Shown here one piece after another: positions 1 through 10,600 of a DNA stretch of 64,000 nt. Below the pieces are notes generated by a model, which saw only the letters and a program-made list of their open reading frames with translations, was not told the DNA's origin and did no database searches. Origin of the DNA: Massilia sp. PDC64 (lineage in GTDB: Bacteria; Pseudomonadota; Gammaproteobacteria; Burkholderiales; Burkholderiaceae_D); the NCBI RefSeq assembly GCF_900101265.1, contig NZ_FMZS01000008.1, positions 248,001 to 312,000 of the forward strand. The letters run 5' to 3'. Position numbers and translations under genes: made by a program. The stretch's first letter is position 1. Each line of letters begins with the position of its first letter.

Positions 1-125
1 CCCAGGGCGCGAAAGGGGCCCGCAAGAAGTCGGCCCGCCCGGCACACAAGGCGCCGTCGCGCAAGCCCGCCACCCGCGCCCCGCGCCGGCCGGCCAAGGC
101 GAAGACGCCTACGGAAAACAGCTGA
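1..125 (+). CDS. C-terminal tail of an unidentified basic protein (5' truncated)
   Basis: A frame open from the left edge ends in TGA at 123-125. It encodes about 40 residues that are almost entirely Lys, Arg, Ala and Pro, ending TPTENS. Such basic, disordered tails occur on betaproteobacterial RNA helicases, RNase R and histone-like proteins, and probably bind nucleic acid. The conserved part of the protein lies outside the window, so no family can be assigned. A palindrome follows 10 bases after the stop. Confidence 0.5.
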   Translation, partial: QGAKGARKKSARPAHKAPSRKPATRAPRRPAKAKTPTENS

Positions 126-135
126 ACCGTACCAT

Positions 136-163
136 CGTCATTCCCGCTTTCGCGGGGATGACG
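136..163. repeat. REP-like palindrome (single hairpin)
   Basis: Two 12-base arms, CGTCATTCCCGC and GCGGGGATGACG, surround a TTTC loop with one G:T mismatch. The arm sequence resembles the hairpins of the paired elements at 30465-30532 and 60531-60603, so this is probably a single unit of the same intergenic repeat family. It lies between convergent genes. Confidence 0.6.
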
Positions 164-195
164 TGGTTTATGGATCAGCGTTGGCCATGGCGGGC

Positions 196-1746
196 TTACG
201 GCGCCGCAGACGCGCCCAGGGCTTTCAGCCGTTCGACGGCATTGCGGTTCTTCGGATCGAGCGCCAGCGAGCGCCGGTAGTTCTCGATCGCCGCATCGCG
301 CTGGCCGGCCTTGGCCTGCGCCTCGCCCAGGCTGTCGTACAAGTTGGCGTCCTTCGGATACAGCTGCGTGCCGAAGCGGAAAATGGCGACTGACTCGGCC
401 AGCATGCCATCGCGCAGCAGGGCGTAGCCCCAGCCGTTGATGTCGTGCGGCTCGAGCTTGAACGTGGCGCCCTGCGCCTTCAGCTCTTCGTAGATCGCGG
501 CCGCGTTATCGAAGCCGCGCGCGGCCAGTTGCGCCACGAAGCTTTCCTGCGTGGGCGCGACACCGCTGCCGGGTCGTGCATCGAGCGACACCATGTGACG
601 CGGCACGCCATTCTCCACGGGCTTGTTGGCCAGGAACGTCCGGGCTGCCGTATCGTTCTTCAGGTAGGCATCGAGGAACTGGCGTACGTAGCGCGCCATC
701 CAGCCATAGGCCTGCGTGACTTCATCGCGCGAGTATTCGTCGAACTCCGTATCGCGCGCCAGGTGCAGCGCATCGCCAGCGAAATTCTGGTGCAGCATCG
801 GATGCATCGTCACCACATACACATCGGCATAGGTCATGCGGTTCAACAGGCTGTAGGCCGTGCTTTTTTCACTGCGGTTCAACTGTTCGATCGACGACGG
901 GCGCCGGGCCATGTAGAGCATCGGTACCGCCACCCGCGCCGGGGTCACGTACGGTATCGCCGCCTTGCCGCCATCGACCAGGTGGGGGAAATAACGCACC
1001 GATCCGTCGAGGCTGACGAGCGCCTTGATGCGGTCGTCCTTCGCCGCAGCCACGACATTGGCCAAACCACCCCAGCTGAAGCCGACGACTGCCAGCCGGC
1101 CGGTATCCGCATGGGGCATCTCGGCAGCCTGGGCGATCAGCCAGCCGATGTCGGCAGCCTGGGTTTCCACGCCTTCCACGTCGGTCGTCATCGCCCGCGA
1201 ATGCGCACCCTGCGATGCGCTGGAGAGCACGATGTAGCCATGGCTGGCCAGGTATTCGCACAGGTCCGCATTTTCCGCCGCGCTCGCGCTGAAACTGGGC
1301 GCATAGATCACGACGGGGAATTTGCCTGCCGATGCGGGCGCATCGCGCAGCGCCCGCATCGGCTGCTCGAGCACTTGCGCGACGGCAGGCCCGGACGCCG
1401 CGAGTTCGGCGAGCAGTGTTTCGGTCGCGCGCTTCAGCGCGGCAGCATCGAGTGCGAAGTCGGCCTCGGTGGCGGCAGAAGTGTAGTAGTCCCGGAACGT
1501 CATCGGCTTGCCAGCGCGCACGGCGGGATACCACACCAGCATCTGCATCGGCCGCGCGCGTTCGCCGTTCGCGGGCTTGCCGGTAACGAGCGATACCCGC
1601 GTTTTATATACGCGCGAGCGGTCGTATTGCTGCTTGACCTGCAAGCCCACGACGTGCGGGCCGGGCTGCAACGGGAAGGTGAACGTATCGGCGGCTTGCG
1701 CAGACGTGGCGGCGCAGAAAAGTACAGCGAGCAGGAAGCGGCGCAT
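196..1746 (-). CDS. Exported alpha/beta hydrolase (dienelactone-hydrolase-like) with C-terminal TPR
   Basis: A 516-residue protein. The ATG at 1746 gives a clean signal peptide (MRRFLLAVLFCAATSAQA), and a longer frame would need a TTG start seven codons upstream. The nucleophile elbow GFSWGG places the likely catalytic Ser at residue 224, and the preceding region resembles prolyl-oligopeptidase or dienelactone hydrolase folds. Residues about 445-505 form one or two tetratricopeptide repeats (DANLYDSLGEAQAKAG followed by LALDPKN). The expected role is a periplasmic esterase or peptidase-like hydrolase of unknown substrate, with the TPR for protein contact. It is transcribed alone and converges on the partial gene at the left edge. 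The fold is well supported and the substrate unknown. Confidence 0.75.
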   Translation of the reverse strand: MRRFLLAVLFCAATSAQAADTFTFPLQPGPHVVGLQVKQQYDRSRVYKTRVSLVTGKPANGERARPMQMLVWYPAVRAGKPMTFRDYYTSAATEADFALDAAALKRATETLLAELAASGPAVAQVLEQPMRALRDAPASAGKFPVVIYAPSFSASAAENADLCEYLASHGYIVLSSASQGAHSRAMTTDVEGVETQAADIGWLIAQAAEMPHADTGRLAVVGFSWGGLANVVAAAKDDRIKALVSLDGSVRYFPHLVDGGKAAIPYVTPARVAVPMLYMARRPSSIEQLNRSEKSTAYSLLNRMTYADVYVVTMHPMLHQNFAGDALHLARDTEFDEYSRDEVTQAYGWMARYVRQFLDAYLKNDTAARTFLANKPVENGVPRHMVSLDARPGSGVAPTQESFVAQLAARGFDNAAAIYEELKAQGATFKLEPHDINGWGYALLRDGMLAESVAIFRFGTQLYPKDANLYDSLGEAQAKAGQRDAAIENYRRSLALDPKNRNAVERLKALGASAAP

Positions 1747-2156
1747 GGCGGACAGGAAGAGCGGCAAAGGCTCAGTATAGAAGAGCGATTGCGCGGGAAG
1801 TCTCTCAGATCGTCACAATACCGGTTTCGCCAGCGAAACGGCCAGGCCACGTCGCCAAACCTCGGTGCGCAACCGTTTTGCGCATGCAACGCCATGTCGC
1901 TTTTTTCTAAATTCGGTATCCGGACGCGAAGTCGTTGGCGACCGCGCGTTGCTGAAGATTGCCCGAAGGTCCGCAATGGGTCGATCTCGTTTGTACAGCC
2001 ATGAATCAAGTATTTCTCTTGCTGGCTTGCTCGCTCATCTGCTGGCGGTACGCTGAGCGCTTTTGTTGGAGACACTTTGCCGCGCGCGCATCCCATCCAC
2101 GCCTGTGCAATAATGACAAGAACGCCACCGCGTCCACTGTCATGCAAAGGCCCATC
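1747..2156. other. Non-coding gap between divergent genes
   Basis: About 410 bases separate the divergent hydrolase and small exported protein. No convincing gene is seen; short open frames here lack ribosome sites and typical codon use. A perfect 7-base inverted repeat with a CA centre (GTTTCGC and GCGAAAC, 1824-1839) lies about 80 bases upstream of the hydrolase start and could be an operator. AT content rises around 1890-1920. Confidence 0.4.
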
Positions 2157-2585
2157 ATGCGTACGCTCACCGGACTCTTCGCCTGCCTCCTCGTCGCCAC
2201 CGCGCTGCCGGCCCAGGCCGCCGCGCCCTCCGCGGCGCATCCCTTGCTGGGCATCTGGATCCTCGCGATCCCGCAGCTCGGCTGTTCCGAGACCTACCAC
2301 TTCCGCGGCGACGGCACGACGCTCGTGAAAAGCGCGGAAGAAGTGTCGGAAAGCGAATTCACGGTCGCCGAAAAGCCCAGCGCGAAGGGGTTCTACAAGC
2401 TCGAAGACAGGATCGTCAAGGACAACGGCAAGCAGGATTGCTCCGGTGAGATCATGAAGCCGGGCACGCGCGCCACCAACTACATCCGCTTCCACCCGTC
2501 CGGCGCCCGCTTCGTGATGTGCCGGGACGAAACGATGGAAGCGTGCATCGGGCCGTTCGAGCGGATGCCGGGGCAGGGGATCTGA
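2157..2585 (+). CDS. Small exported protein, cysteine-containing, unknown function
   Basis: The start at 2157 is chosen because AAAGG (2146-2150) lies six bases upstream and the product begins with a signal peptide ending at about residue 21 (ALPAQA). The mature part is about 120 residues with four Cys (GCSETY, DCSGE, MCRDE, ACIGP), so two disulfides are plausible in the periplasm. The pattern 'LLGIWILAIPQLGCSETYHF' resembles lipocalin-like small beta-barrel proteins, but I do not recognise the family. A longer frame opening at 1959 is less likely because it would bury the signal peptide. Confidence 0.6.
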   Translation: MRTLTGLFACLLVATALPAQAAAPSAAHPLLGIWILAIPQLGCSETYHFRGDGTTLVKSAEEVSESEFTVAEKPSAKGFYKLEDRIVKDNGKQDCSGEIMKPGTRATNYIRFHPSGARFVMCRDETMEACIGPFERMPGQGI

Positions 2586-2643
2586 TCGGGCCACACAGGA
2601 TCGGGTATATTGCCGGGCGATCAGTTAACTTTTTGGATCCCCG

Positions 2644-4119
2644 ATGTCCCCGGCTTTACTTTTCTGCATCCTCATCGCGTATTTCGCCCTGCTGCTCGGC
2701 GTCGCCTGGGCAACGGGGCGGGGTGCCAACAATGACAGTTTTTTCATCGGTAACAAGAGCAGCAACTGGATGCTCGTCGCGTTCGGCATGGTCGGCACAA
2801 CCTTGTCCGGGGCCACGTTCATCAGCGTGCCGGGCGCCGTCGGAGCGGACGGCTTCGGCTATGCGCAAATCCTCATCGGCTACGTGATCGGCTATATCGC
2901 CGTCGTCTACCTGCTGCTGCCGCTGTACTACCGCCTGCGCCTCACGTCGATCTACCACTACCTCGACGTGCGCCTCGGCCGGCGCGCCTACCAGAGCGGG
3001 GCGGGGTTCTTCATCCTGTCGCGCCTGTTCGGCGCCACGGCGCGGCTATACCTCGTCGTGGCCGTCCTGCAGACCATCATCCTCGACAGCCTCGGCGTGC
3101 CGTTCTGGCTCACGACCTTCGTCATCCTCGGCATGATCCTGCTGTACACCTACCAGGGCGGCGTGAAGACCATCGTCTGGACCGACACGTTGCAGACGAC
3201 GTGCATGCTGGCCGGCCTGTTCGCCTGTGTCGCGTTCATGCTGGGCCAGCTGGACCTGACGATCCCCGAGGCACTGCGGCAGATGCAGGACAGGGGCCTC
3301 GCGCGCGTGTTCACGCACGACCCCAACAGTCCCGGCTACTGGCTCAAGCAGATCGTGGCCGGCATCTTCATCGTGCTGACGATGACGGGCATGGACCAGG
3401 AAATGATGCAGAAGACCATCTCCGTGAAGACGTTGAAGGATTCGCAGAAGAACCTGCTGAGCCTGACCGCCGTGCTGGTCGTCGTGCTGTGCGCCTTCCT
3501 GTTCCTCGGCGGCCTCCTGTACCTGTACGCGCCGATCGCCGGCGTGACGGCGACGGGCGATAAAATCTTCCCGGCCGTCGTGATGGGGCACCTGCCCGCC
3601 GCCGTGCAGATCATCTTCCTGATCGCGCTGATCTCGGCGCTGTTCCCCAGTGCCGACGGCGCCATCACGGCGCTGACGTCCACGTTCTGCATCGACATCC
3701 TCGGCATCAAGCGCCGCACCGACCTGACGGAAAGCCAGCGCATGCGCCTGCGCCGCCACGTGCACCTCGCGTTCGCCGCGTTGTTCCTCGCGATGGTGCT
3801 CGTCTTCAAATGGGTGGACAATCCCAGCATGATCGTCGTCATCCTGAAGCTGGCAAGTTATACATACGGACCCTTGCTCGGTCTGTTCGCCTTCGGCATG
3901 ATGACGACGCGGACGCTGCACGACCGCCTCGTGCCCGTCGTGACCATCGGCGCGCCGATCCTGTGCGCTTTGCTGGAGTATTACCAGCATGCGCTGCTGG
4001 GCAGCTACCGCCTCGGCCTCGAACTGCTGATCGTGAACGGCGCCCTCGTGTTCGCCGGCCTGTTCGCGATCTCGCGCCGCGCCGAGCCGTCCGCATTGAC
4101 CGAACCGAACCTCAACTAG
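2644..4119 (+). CDS. Sodium:solute symporter (SSS family)
   Basis: A 491-residue integral membrane protein with about 13 predicted transmembrane segments. It carries the family signature around GGVKTIVWTDTLQ (about residues 168-180) and the N-terminal GTTLSGATFISVPG region typical of the SSS fold. It should import an organic solute with Na+; the substrate cannot be read from the sequence. It ends 11 bases before sppA and is probably co-transcribed with it. The ribosome site is weak (GGATCC region just before the ATG). Confidence 0.85.
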   Translation: MSPALLFCILIAYFALLLGVAWATGRGANNDSFFIGNKSSNWMLVAFGMVGTTLSGATFISVPGAVGADGFGYAQILIGYVIGYIAVVYLLLPLYYRLRLTSIYHYLDVRLGRRAYQSGAGFFILSRLFGATARLYLVVAVLQTIILDSLGVPFWLTTFVILGMILLYTYQGGVKTIVWTDTLQTTCMLAGLFACVAFMLGQLDLTIPEALRQMQDRGLARVFTHDPNSPGYWLKQIVAGIFIVLTMTGMDQEMMQKTISVKTLKDSQKNLLSLTAVLVVVLCAFLFLGGLLYLYAPIAGVTATGDKIFPAVVMGHLPAAVQIIFLIALISALFPSADGAITALTSTFCIDILGIKRRTDLTESQRMRLRRHVHLAFAALFLAMVLVFKWVDNPSMIVVILKLASYTYGPLLGLFAFGMMTTRTLHDRLVPVVTIGAPILCALLEYYQHALLGSYRLGLELLIVNGALVFAGLFAISRRAEPSALTEPNLN

Positions 4120-4130
4120 CCGGAGCCTTA

Positions 4131-6002
4131 ATGTCATTCAAGCCTTTCTCCTCTCTGCGCCGCGGCATCGGCGCGCTGTGGCGCGGCCTCGACGCCACCC
4201 GCCGCTTCGTGCTGAACCTCATCTTCCTGGTCATCATGATCGCGTTCTTCTGGGCCCTGTTCGGCGGCGGACTCAAGCCGCTGGCGCCGAAGACGGCGCT
4301 CGTGCTGGACCTGAAGGGGGAACTGGTCGAGGAACGCGCGGGCAGCGTGCGCGATTCCGTCGTCGCCGGCCTGTCGGGCAACGGCCGCCGCCTCGTGCGC
4401 CTGCCGGACGTGTTGAAGGCGCTGGACGGCGCCGCGAAGGACAGCAACGTGAGCGACGTGCTCGTGCTGCTGGACGAGCTGGATGGCGGCGGCCTCGCAT
4501 CCGTGCGCGAGATCGGCGCGGGCATCGAGCGCGTGAAGGCGGCCGGCAAGCGCGTCGTCGTCTGGGGCGGCAACTTCGACCAGAAGCGCTACCTGATCGC
4601 CGCGCACGCCAGCGAGATCTATTTGCACCCGATGGGCATGGTGCTGATCGAAGGCTTCGGCCGCCACCGCAATTACTACCGCGACGCGCTGGACAAGGTC
4701 GGCGTCACCGTCAACCTGATGAAGGTCGGCACGTACAAGAGCTTTGCGGAGCCGTTCATCGGCAACGGCCCGTCGCAGGCCGCGCAGGAGGCGGACACGT
4801 TCCTGTACAACGGCCTGTGGACCGCGTACACGGCGGAAGTCGAACAGGCGCGCAAACTGCCGGCCGGATCGATCGCGAAAGGCATCGACGAGCTGCCGCA
4901 GCGCCTGGAAGCGGCCAACGGCAACGCGGCCAAGGTGGCGCTGGACTGGAAGCTGATCGACGGCGTCAAGACCCGCGACGAAGTGCGCGACATGTTCATC
5001 AAGCGCGGCGTGTACGACGACCGCATCAAGAGCTTCCGCCAGGTGAGCTTCGGCGACTACGTGGCGCGCCATCCGGACAAGCCGTTCGGCGACGCCGTGG
5101 CCGTCGTCGTCGCGGCCGGCGACATCACGGAAGGCACGGGCGGTCCCGGCATGGTGGGCGGCATCTCGACGGCGAACCTGATCCGCAGCGTGCGCGAAGA
5201 CTCGTCCGTGAAGGCCGTCGTCCTGCGCATCAATTCGCCGGGCGGCAGCGCCTACGGCTCGGAACTGATCCGGCGCGAGCTGGAGTTGACGCGCGCGGCC
5301 GGCAAGCCCGTCGTCGTGTCGATGGGCGACGTGGCCGCATCGGGCGGCTACTGGATCTCGATGGCGGCCGACGAAGTCATCGCCGACCCGTCCACCGTCA
5401 CCGGCTCGATCGGCGTGTTCGCCATCCTGCCGACCGCGGACAAGGTCGTCGACAAGCTCGGCATCCACACGGCCGGCGTGACGACCACGTGGCTCGCGGA
5501 CGCCTACAATCCGCTGCGCCCGCTCGATCCGCGCTTCGGCCAGCTGATCCAGTCCGCCATCAACCACGTGTACGACGAGTTCACGACCAAGGCCGCCATC
5601 GCGCGCAAGACGACGCCGGCCAAGATCGACGAAGTGGGCCAGGGCCGCGTGTGGACGGGTACGCAGGCCAAGGAACGCGGCCTCGTCGACCGCCTGGGCA
5701 GCTACGGCGACGCGCTGCGTTCGGCCGCCAAACGCGCGAAGCTGGGCGACGATTTCCGCGTCACGTATGCCGAGCAGCCGACTACGCTGGCCGAACGCGT
5801 GCTCGAGCGCATGGGCCTGTCGGACGCGCAGATCCTGAACGTGCAGGTGAAGCTGGGCCTGCTGCCGGTCGACCTCGGCGCGGCCGCGCTGGGCGGCAAC
5901 GCGACGGCAGGCATTACCCGTGACCTCGGCTGGCTGTCCGCCGTCGCCGACCGCAAGCAGCCGTTCGCGGCGGTCACGCACTGTTTGTGCGCGGTGCCCT
6001 GA
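4131..6002 (+). CDS. sppA: Signal peptide peptidase SppA (67K type)
   Basis: A 623-residue inner-membrane serine protease that degrades cleaved signal peptides. GGAG lies six bases before the ATG. One N-terminal membrane anchor spans residues about 27-45. The protein has the duplicated S49 arrangement of the long E. coli-type enzyme. The Lys of VGTYKSFAEPF (residue 203) and the Ser of DVAASGGYW (residue 404) match the general base and nucleophile of E. coli SppA (K209 and S409). Length agrees with the 67K family. It is the last gene of its transcript and a terminator follows. Confidence 0.95.
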   Translation: MSFKPFSSLRRGIGALWRGLDATRRFVLNLIFLVIMIAFFWALFGGGLKPLAPKTALVLDLKGELVEERAGSVRDSVVAGLSGNGRRLVRLPDVLKALDGAAKDSNVSDVLVLLDELDGGGLASVREIGAGIERVKAAGKRVVVWGGNFDQKRYLIAAHASEIYLHPMGMVLIEGFGRHRNYYRDALDKVGVTVNLMKVGTYKSFAEPFIGNGPSQAAQEADTFLYNGLWTAYTAEVEQARKLPAGSIAKGIDELPQRLEAANGNAAKVALDWKLIDGVKTRDEVRDMFIKRGVYDDRIKSFRQVSFGDYVARHPDKPFGDAVAVVVAAGDITEGTGGPGMVGGISTANLIRSVREDSSVKAVVLRINSPGGSAYGSELIRRELELTRAAGKPVVVSMGDVAASGGYWISMAADEVIADPSTVTGSIGVFAILPTADKVVDKLGIHTAGVTTTWLADAYNPLRPLDPRFGQLIQSAINHVYDEFTTKAAIARKTTPAKIDEVGQGRVWTGTQAKERGLVDRLGSYGDALRSAAKRAKLGDDFRVTYAEQPTTLAERVLERMGLSDAQILNVQVKLGLLPVDLGAAALGGNATAGITRDLGWLSAVADRKQPFAAVTHCLCAVP

Positions 6003-6058
6003 ACCTTTCCGGGGCGTTAATCTTTGTAACAGCGTGTAGTCAGTCATACATACACTGC

Positions 6059-6095
6059 AAAACGGGCGTGGGACTCCTCCCACGCCCGTTTTTGT
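6059..6095 (+). terminator. Rho-independent terminator after sppA
   Basis: Perfect 13-base stem AACGGGCGTGGGA / TCCCACGCCCGTT (6061-6073 and 6078-6090) with a CTCC loop and a run of T. It lies 58 bases after the sppA stop and isolates that transcript from the RND operon. Confidence 0.9.
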
Positions 6096-6270
6096 TTGAT
6101 CTCCCCGCATGTAGGCCGCTTCTGTGTAAAACCATGTAAAGAAGCAACTATCTATGCCTGGCGGGAGGTTCGCTCACCGTACGTTACGAAACATAAGGCA
6201 ATGGCAGGCCGTGCTACATTTCAAAGGAACATTTATTGTGCTTTTGAACACTCGGCCACCAGGGATCAGC

Positions 6271-7656
6271 ATGGATTCGACCGTCACACCCGACAAGAAT
6301 AAAACCCCGACCCAACCCAAGCGCTCGCGCCGCACCCGCATCATCGGCACCCTCGTCGCCATCCTCGCGATGGCCGGCCTGGGCTGGCTGGCGTGGCACC
6401 TCGTGCACCAGCAGCCGCAGGGCGCGCCCGGCGCCGGACGCGGGCAGGGCGCGGGCGGACCCGGCGCGGGGCGGGGCGGTCCGGGCGGCGGGCGCGGTGC
6501 GCCGGCGACGACGGTCGGCGTCGGCAAGGCCGAGCGGGCCGACATCCCGATCGTGCTCGATGCCCTCGGCACCGTGACCCCGGCGGCCGTCGCGACCGTG
6601 CGCCCGCAGATCGGCGGCGTGCTGCAGAAGATCCTGTTCACGGAAGGCCAGCTCGTCAAGCAGGGCCAGGTGCTGGCGACGATCGACCCGCGCCCGGCGC
6701 AAATGGCGCTGCTGCAGGCGACGGGCCAGCGCCAGCGCGACGAAGCCCAGCTCGAAACGGCCAAGGTCACGCTGGGCCGCTACCAGACCCTGCTCCAGCA
6801 GGATTCCATCGCGCGCCAGGACGTCGATACGCAGGCGGCCCTGGTGAAACAGCTGCAGGGCGCGGTGACGACCGACAAGGCGGCCGAAGGCATCGCCCGG
6901 ATCAACCTCGGCTACACGCAGGTGCGCGCGCCGATCGCCGGCCGCGTGGGCCTGCGCACGGTGGACATCGGCAACCTCGTGGCGAGCAGCGACGCGAACG
7001 GGATCGCCGTCATCACGCAGCAATCGCCGATCGACGTCGAATTCGCCGTGCCGCAGGACCACCTGCCCGCGATCCAGGAACGCATCAACGCGAACGCGAC
7101 CTTGCCCGCGACGGCGCTGGACCGCACCCGCACGCGCGAGCTGGCGCAGGGCCGCTTCATGGCGCTGGACAACCAGGTCGACACGCAGACCGGCACCGTC
7201 AAGGCGAAGGCCCGCTTCGGCAACGAGGCGTCGAAACTGTTCCCCAACCAGTTCGTGAACGTGCGCCTGCAGGTGAACGTCATCAAGAACGCGATCACGG
7301 TGCCGGTGACGGCACTGCGCCACGGCGCCAACGGCGACTACGTCTACGTGCTCAATCCCCAGACGCGCACGGTGGCGCTGACGAGCGTGAAGCGGGGCGA
7401 GGAGGATGCGGAGCGCGTCGAGATCACGAGCGGCCTGAAAGGCGGCGAGACCGTCATCACGGAAGGCGCGGACCGCCTGAAGGATGGCGCGAAGGTGATC
7501 CTGCCGGGCGACCATCCGCGCGGTGCCGGCGGCGGCCAGGGCGGCCAGGGCAACTGGAAGGGCCGCCAGGGTGCACAGGACGGCGCGCAGCTGGGCCAGG
7601 GAGGCCAGGGAGGGCAACATCGCCGCCGGCAGCAGCAGGAAGGGGCCGCGCAGTGA
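6271..7656 (+). CDS. mdtA: RND efflux periplasmic adaptor, MdtA family
   Basis: A 461-residue membrane-fusion protein that links the RND pumps to the outer-membrane channel. The start at 6271 follows AGGGA (6261-6265). A membrane anchor (residues about 20-40) is followed by an unusual Gly/Arg-rich linker (about 48-78), then the barrel-sandwich/lipoyl half sites (GGVLQKILFTEGQLVKQGQ and YTQVRAPIAGRVGL), a coiled-coil hairpin and beta-barrel domains. The C-terminus is Gly/Gln-rich and low in complexity. First gene of a four-gene operon with both inner-membrane pumps and an outer-membrane factor. Confidence 0.92.
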   Translation: MDSTVTPDKNKTPTQPKRSRRTRIIGTLVAILAMAGLGWLAWHLVHQQPQGAPGAGRGQGAGGPGAGRGGPGGGRGAPATTVGVGKAERADIPIVLDALGTVTPAAVATVRPQIGGVLQKILFTEGQLVKQGQVLATIDPRPAQMALLQATGQRQRDEAQLETAKVTLGRYQTLLQQDSIARQDVDTQAALVKQLQGAVTTDKAAEGIARINLGYTQVRAPIAGRVGLRTVDIGNLVASSDANGIAVITQQSPIDVEFAVPQDHLPAIQERINANATLPATALDRTRTRELAQGRFMALDNQVDTQTGTVKAKARFGNEASKLFPNQFVNVRLQVNVIKNAITVPVTALRHGANGDYVYVLNPQTRTVALTSVKRGEEDAERVEITSGLKGGETVITEGADRLKDGAKVILPGDHPRGAGGGQGGQGNWKGRQGAQDGAQLGQGGQGGQHRRRQQQEGAAQ

Positions 7657-7666
7657 GGAGCGCCGC

Positions 7667-10600
7667 ATGAGTCCATCCGCCCCGTTCATCCGCCGCCCCG
7701 TCGCCACGTCGCTGCTGATGCTGGCGATCGTGCTGGCGGGCCTCGTCGGCTATAAATTCCTGCCGCTGTCCGCGCTGCCGCAGGTCGACTTCCCGACCAT
7801 CCAGGTGCAGACCCTGTACCCCGGCGCGAGCCCGGAAGTGATGGCGCGCACCGTGACGGCGCCGCTGGAACGCCAGTTCGGCCAGATGGCGGGCCTGGCG
7901 CGCATGAGTTCCAACAGCGCGGCCGGCGTGTCCGTGATCACGCTGCAGTTCACCTTGGGCCAGACGCTCGACGTGGCCGAGCAGGAAGTGCAGGCCGCCA
8001 TCAACGCGGGCGGCTCGCTGCTGCCGACCGACCTGCCGGCGCCGCCCGTCTACGCGAAGGTCAACCCGGCCGATGCGCCCGTGCTGACGCTCGCCATCAC
8101 GTCCGACTCGATGCCGCTGACGGAGGTGCAGAACCTCGTCAACACGCGCCTCGCGCTGAAGATCAGCCAGGTGACGGGCGTGGGTCTCGTCACCCTGCAG
8201 GGCGGCCAGCGCCCGGCCGTGCGCATCCAGGCGAACACGGAGGCGCTCGCCGCCAACGGCCTCGGTCTCGACACGCTGCGTACGGCGATCACGAACGCGA
8301 ACGCCAACAGCGCCAAGGGCAGCTTCGACGGTCCCTTGCGCGCCTACACCATCAACGCCAACGACCAGCTGGTGACGGTACCCGACTACACGAATCTGAT
8401 CGTCGCATACCGCAACGGCGCGCCCGTGCGCCTGGGCGACGTGGCGCGGGTCGTCGACAGCGCGGAAAACGTCAAGCTGGGCGCGTGGGCGAACATGAAG
8501 CCCGCGATCATCCTGAACGTGCAGCGCCAGCCGGGCGCCAACGTGATCGCCACCGTGGACGCCATCAAGCAGCGCCTGCCCGAGCTGCAGGCGAGCCTTC
8601 CGCAGAGCATCCACATGGACGTGCTGTCGGACCGCACGAACGGCATCCGCGCGTCCGTCGAACACGTGCAGATCGAACTGGTGCTGGCCGTCGTCCTCGT
8701 CGTGCTCGTGATCTTCGCCTTCCTGCACAGCCTGCGCGCCACCGTCATCGCGAGCCTCGCCGTGCCGATCTCGCTCGTCGGCACGTTCGGCATCATGTAT
8801 TTGCTGGGCTACAGCCTGAACAACCTGTCGTTGATGGCGCTGACGATCGCGACCGGTTTCGTCGTCGACGACGCCATCGTCATGATCGAGAACATTTCGC
8901 GCTACATCGAGGAAGGCGAAAAGCCGATGGACGCCGCGCTGAAGGGCGCCACGCAGATCGGCTTCACCATCATCTCGCTGACCGTGTCGCTGATCGCCGT
9001 GCTGATCCCGCTGCTGTTCATGGGCGACGTCGTGGGCCGGCTGTTCCGCGAATTCGCCGTGTCGCTCGCCATCACGATCCTGATCTCGGCCGTCGTGTCG
9101 CTGACGCTCGTGCCGATGATGTCGGCCCGCTGGCTCAAGCAGCACGACAAGGCGCATGAAACGACATTCGCCCGCAAGTTCCAGTCCTTCTTCGACTGGA
9201 CCGTAGGTCACTACGACCGCGGCCTGAACTGGGTGCTCGCACGCCAGGGCCTGACCCTGTTCGTCGCACTGGGCACGCTCGTGCTGACGGCGATCCTGTG
9301 GACGTTCATCCCGAAAAGCCTGTTCCCCACGCAGGACACGGGCCAGCTGCAGGCGCGCGTGGAAGCGCGCCAGGCGATCTCGTACAGTTCGATGGCGGAG
9401 ATGCAGCAGGCCGCCGCGCGCGAGATCCTGGCCGACCCGGACGTCGAATCGCTCGCGTCGACGGTGGGCGTGGACGCCGCCAACAACACGATGCTCCACA
9501 CGGGCACCATGCTGATCAACCTGAAGGCGAAGCACGGCGACCAGGAAGAGATCATGAACCGCCTGCGCCGACGCGTGGCGCAGAACGTGGCCGGCGTCAC
9601 CCTGTACCTGCAGCCGACGCAGGACCTCACGATCGATGCGGAGACGGGGCCGACCCAGTACCGCCTGTCGATCGAAGGCGCGGACACGAAGACGGTGACG
9701 GAGTGGGCGCACAAGATGGTGGCCGCGATGGCGCGCCGCAAGGAGCTGGCGAACGTCGTCACGGACGCCGGTGCCACCGGCGCGGCCGCCTACGTCAACA
9801 TCGACCGCGACAGCGCGTCGCGCCTGTCCGTGACGGCGTCGAACGTCGACGACGCGTTGTACAGCGCGTTCGGCCAGCGCATCGTGTCGACCATCTTCAC
9901 GGAGACGAACCAGTACCGCGTGATCCTGGAAGCGCAGCAGGACGAAAAGATGTCGCTCGACGCGCTCGCCGACCTGCAGCTGCGCACGGGTTCCGGCGCG
10001 CCGACGCCGCTGTCCGCCATCGCGTCGATCACGGAGCAGGCCGCGCCGCTGCAAATCACGCACGTGGCGCAATACCCGGCGACGACGATCGGCTTCGACA
10101 CGGCGTCCGGCGTCAAGCTGGGCACGGCCGTCGCCGCGATCAAGGACGTCGCCAGGGAGATCGGCCTGCCGGGCTCAGTCACGATGACGTTCCTCGGCGC
10201 GTCCGGCGCGTACCAGGCGTCGCTGTCGAACCAGCTGTGGCTGATCCTCGCCGCCGTCGTCTGCGTGTACATCGTGCTGGGCGTGCTGTACGAGAGCTAC
10301 ATCCACCCGCTGACCATCCTCTCCACGTTGCCGTCCGCCGGCGTGGGCGCGCTGCTGGCGCTGGGGATCACGGGGCAGGGCCTCGGCGTCATCGGCATCA
10401 TCGGCATCATCCTCCTGATCGGTATCGTGAAGAAGAACGCGATCATGATGATCGACTTCGCCATCGAGGCGGAACGCGACGAGGGCAAGGACCCGCGCAC
10501 GGCGATCCACCAGGCCGCGATGCTGCGCTTCCGGCCCATCATCATGACGACGCTGGCCGCGCTGTTCGCCGCCATCCCGCTGATGTTCGGCTGGGGCGAG

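Noticed and set aside
7457..10072. Long minus-strand open frame opposite mdtA/mdtB
   Set aside because: Composition is typical of an antisense shadow in GC-rich DNA; the plus-strand RND genes have intact motifs and ribosome sites.
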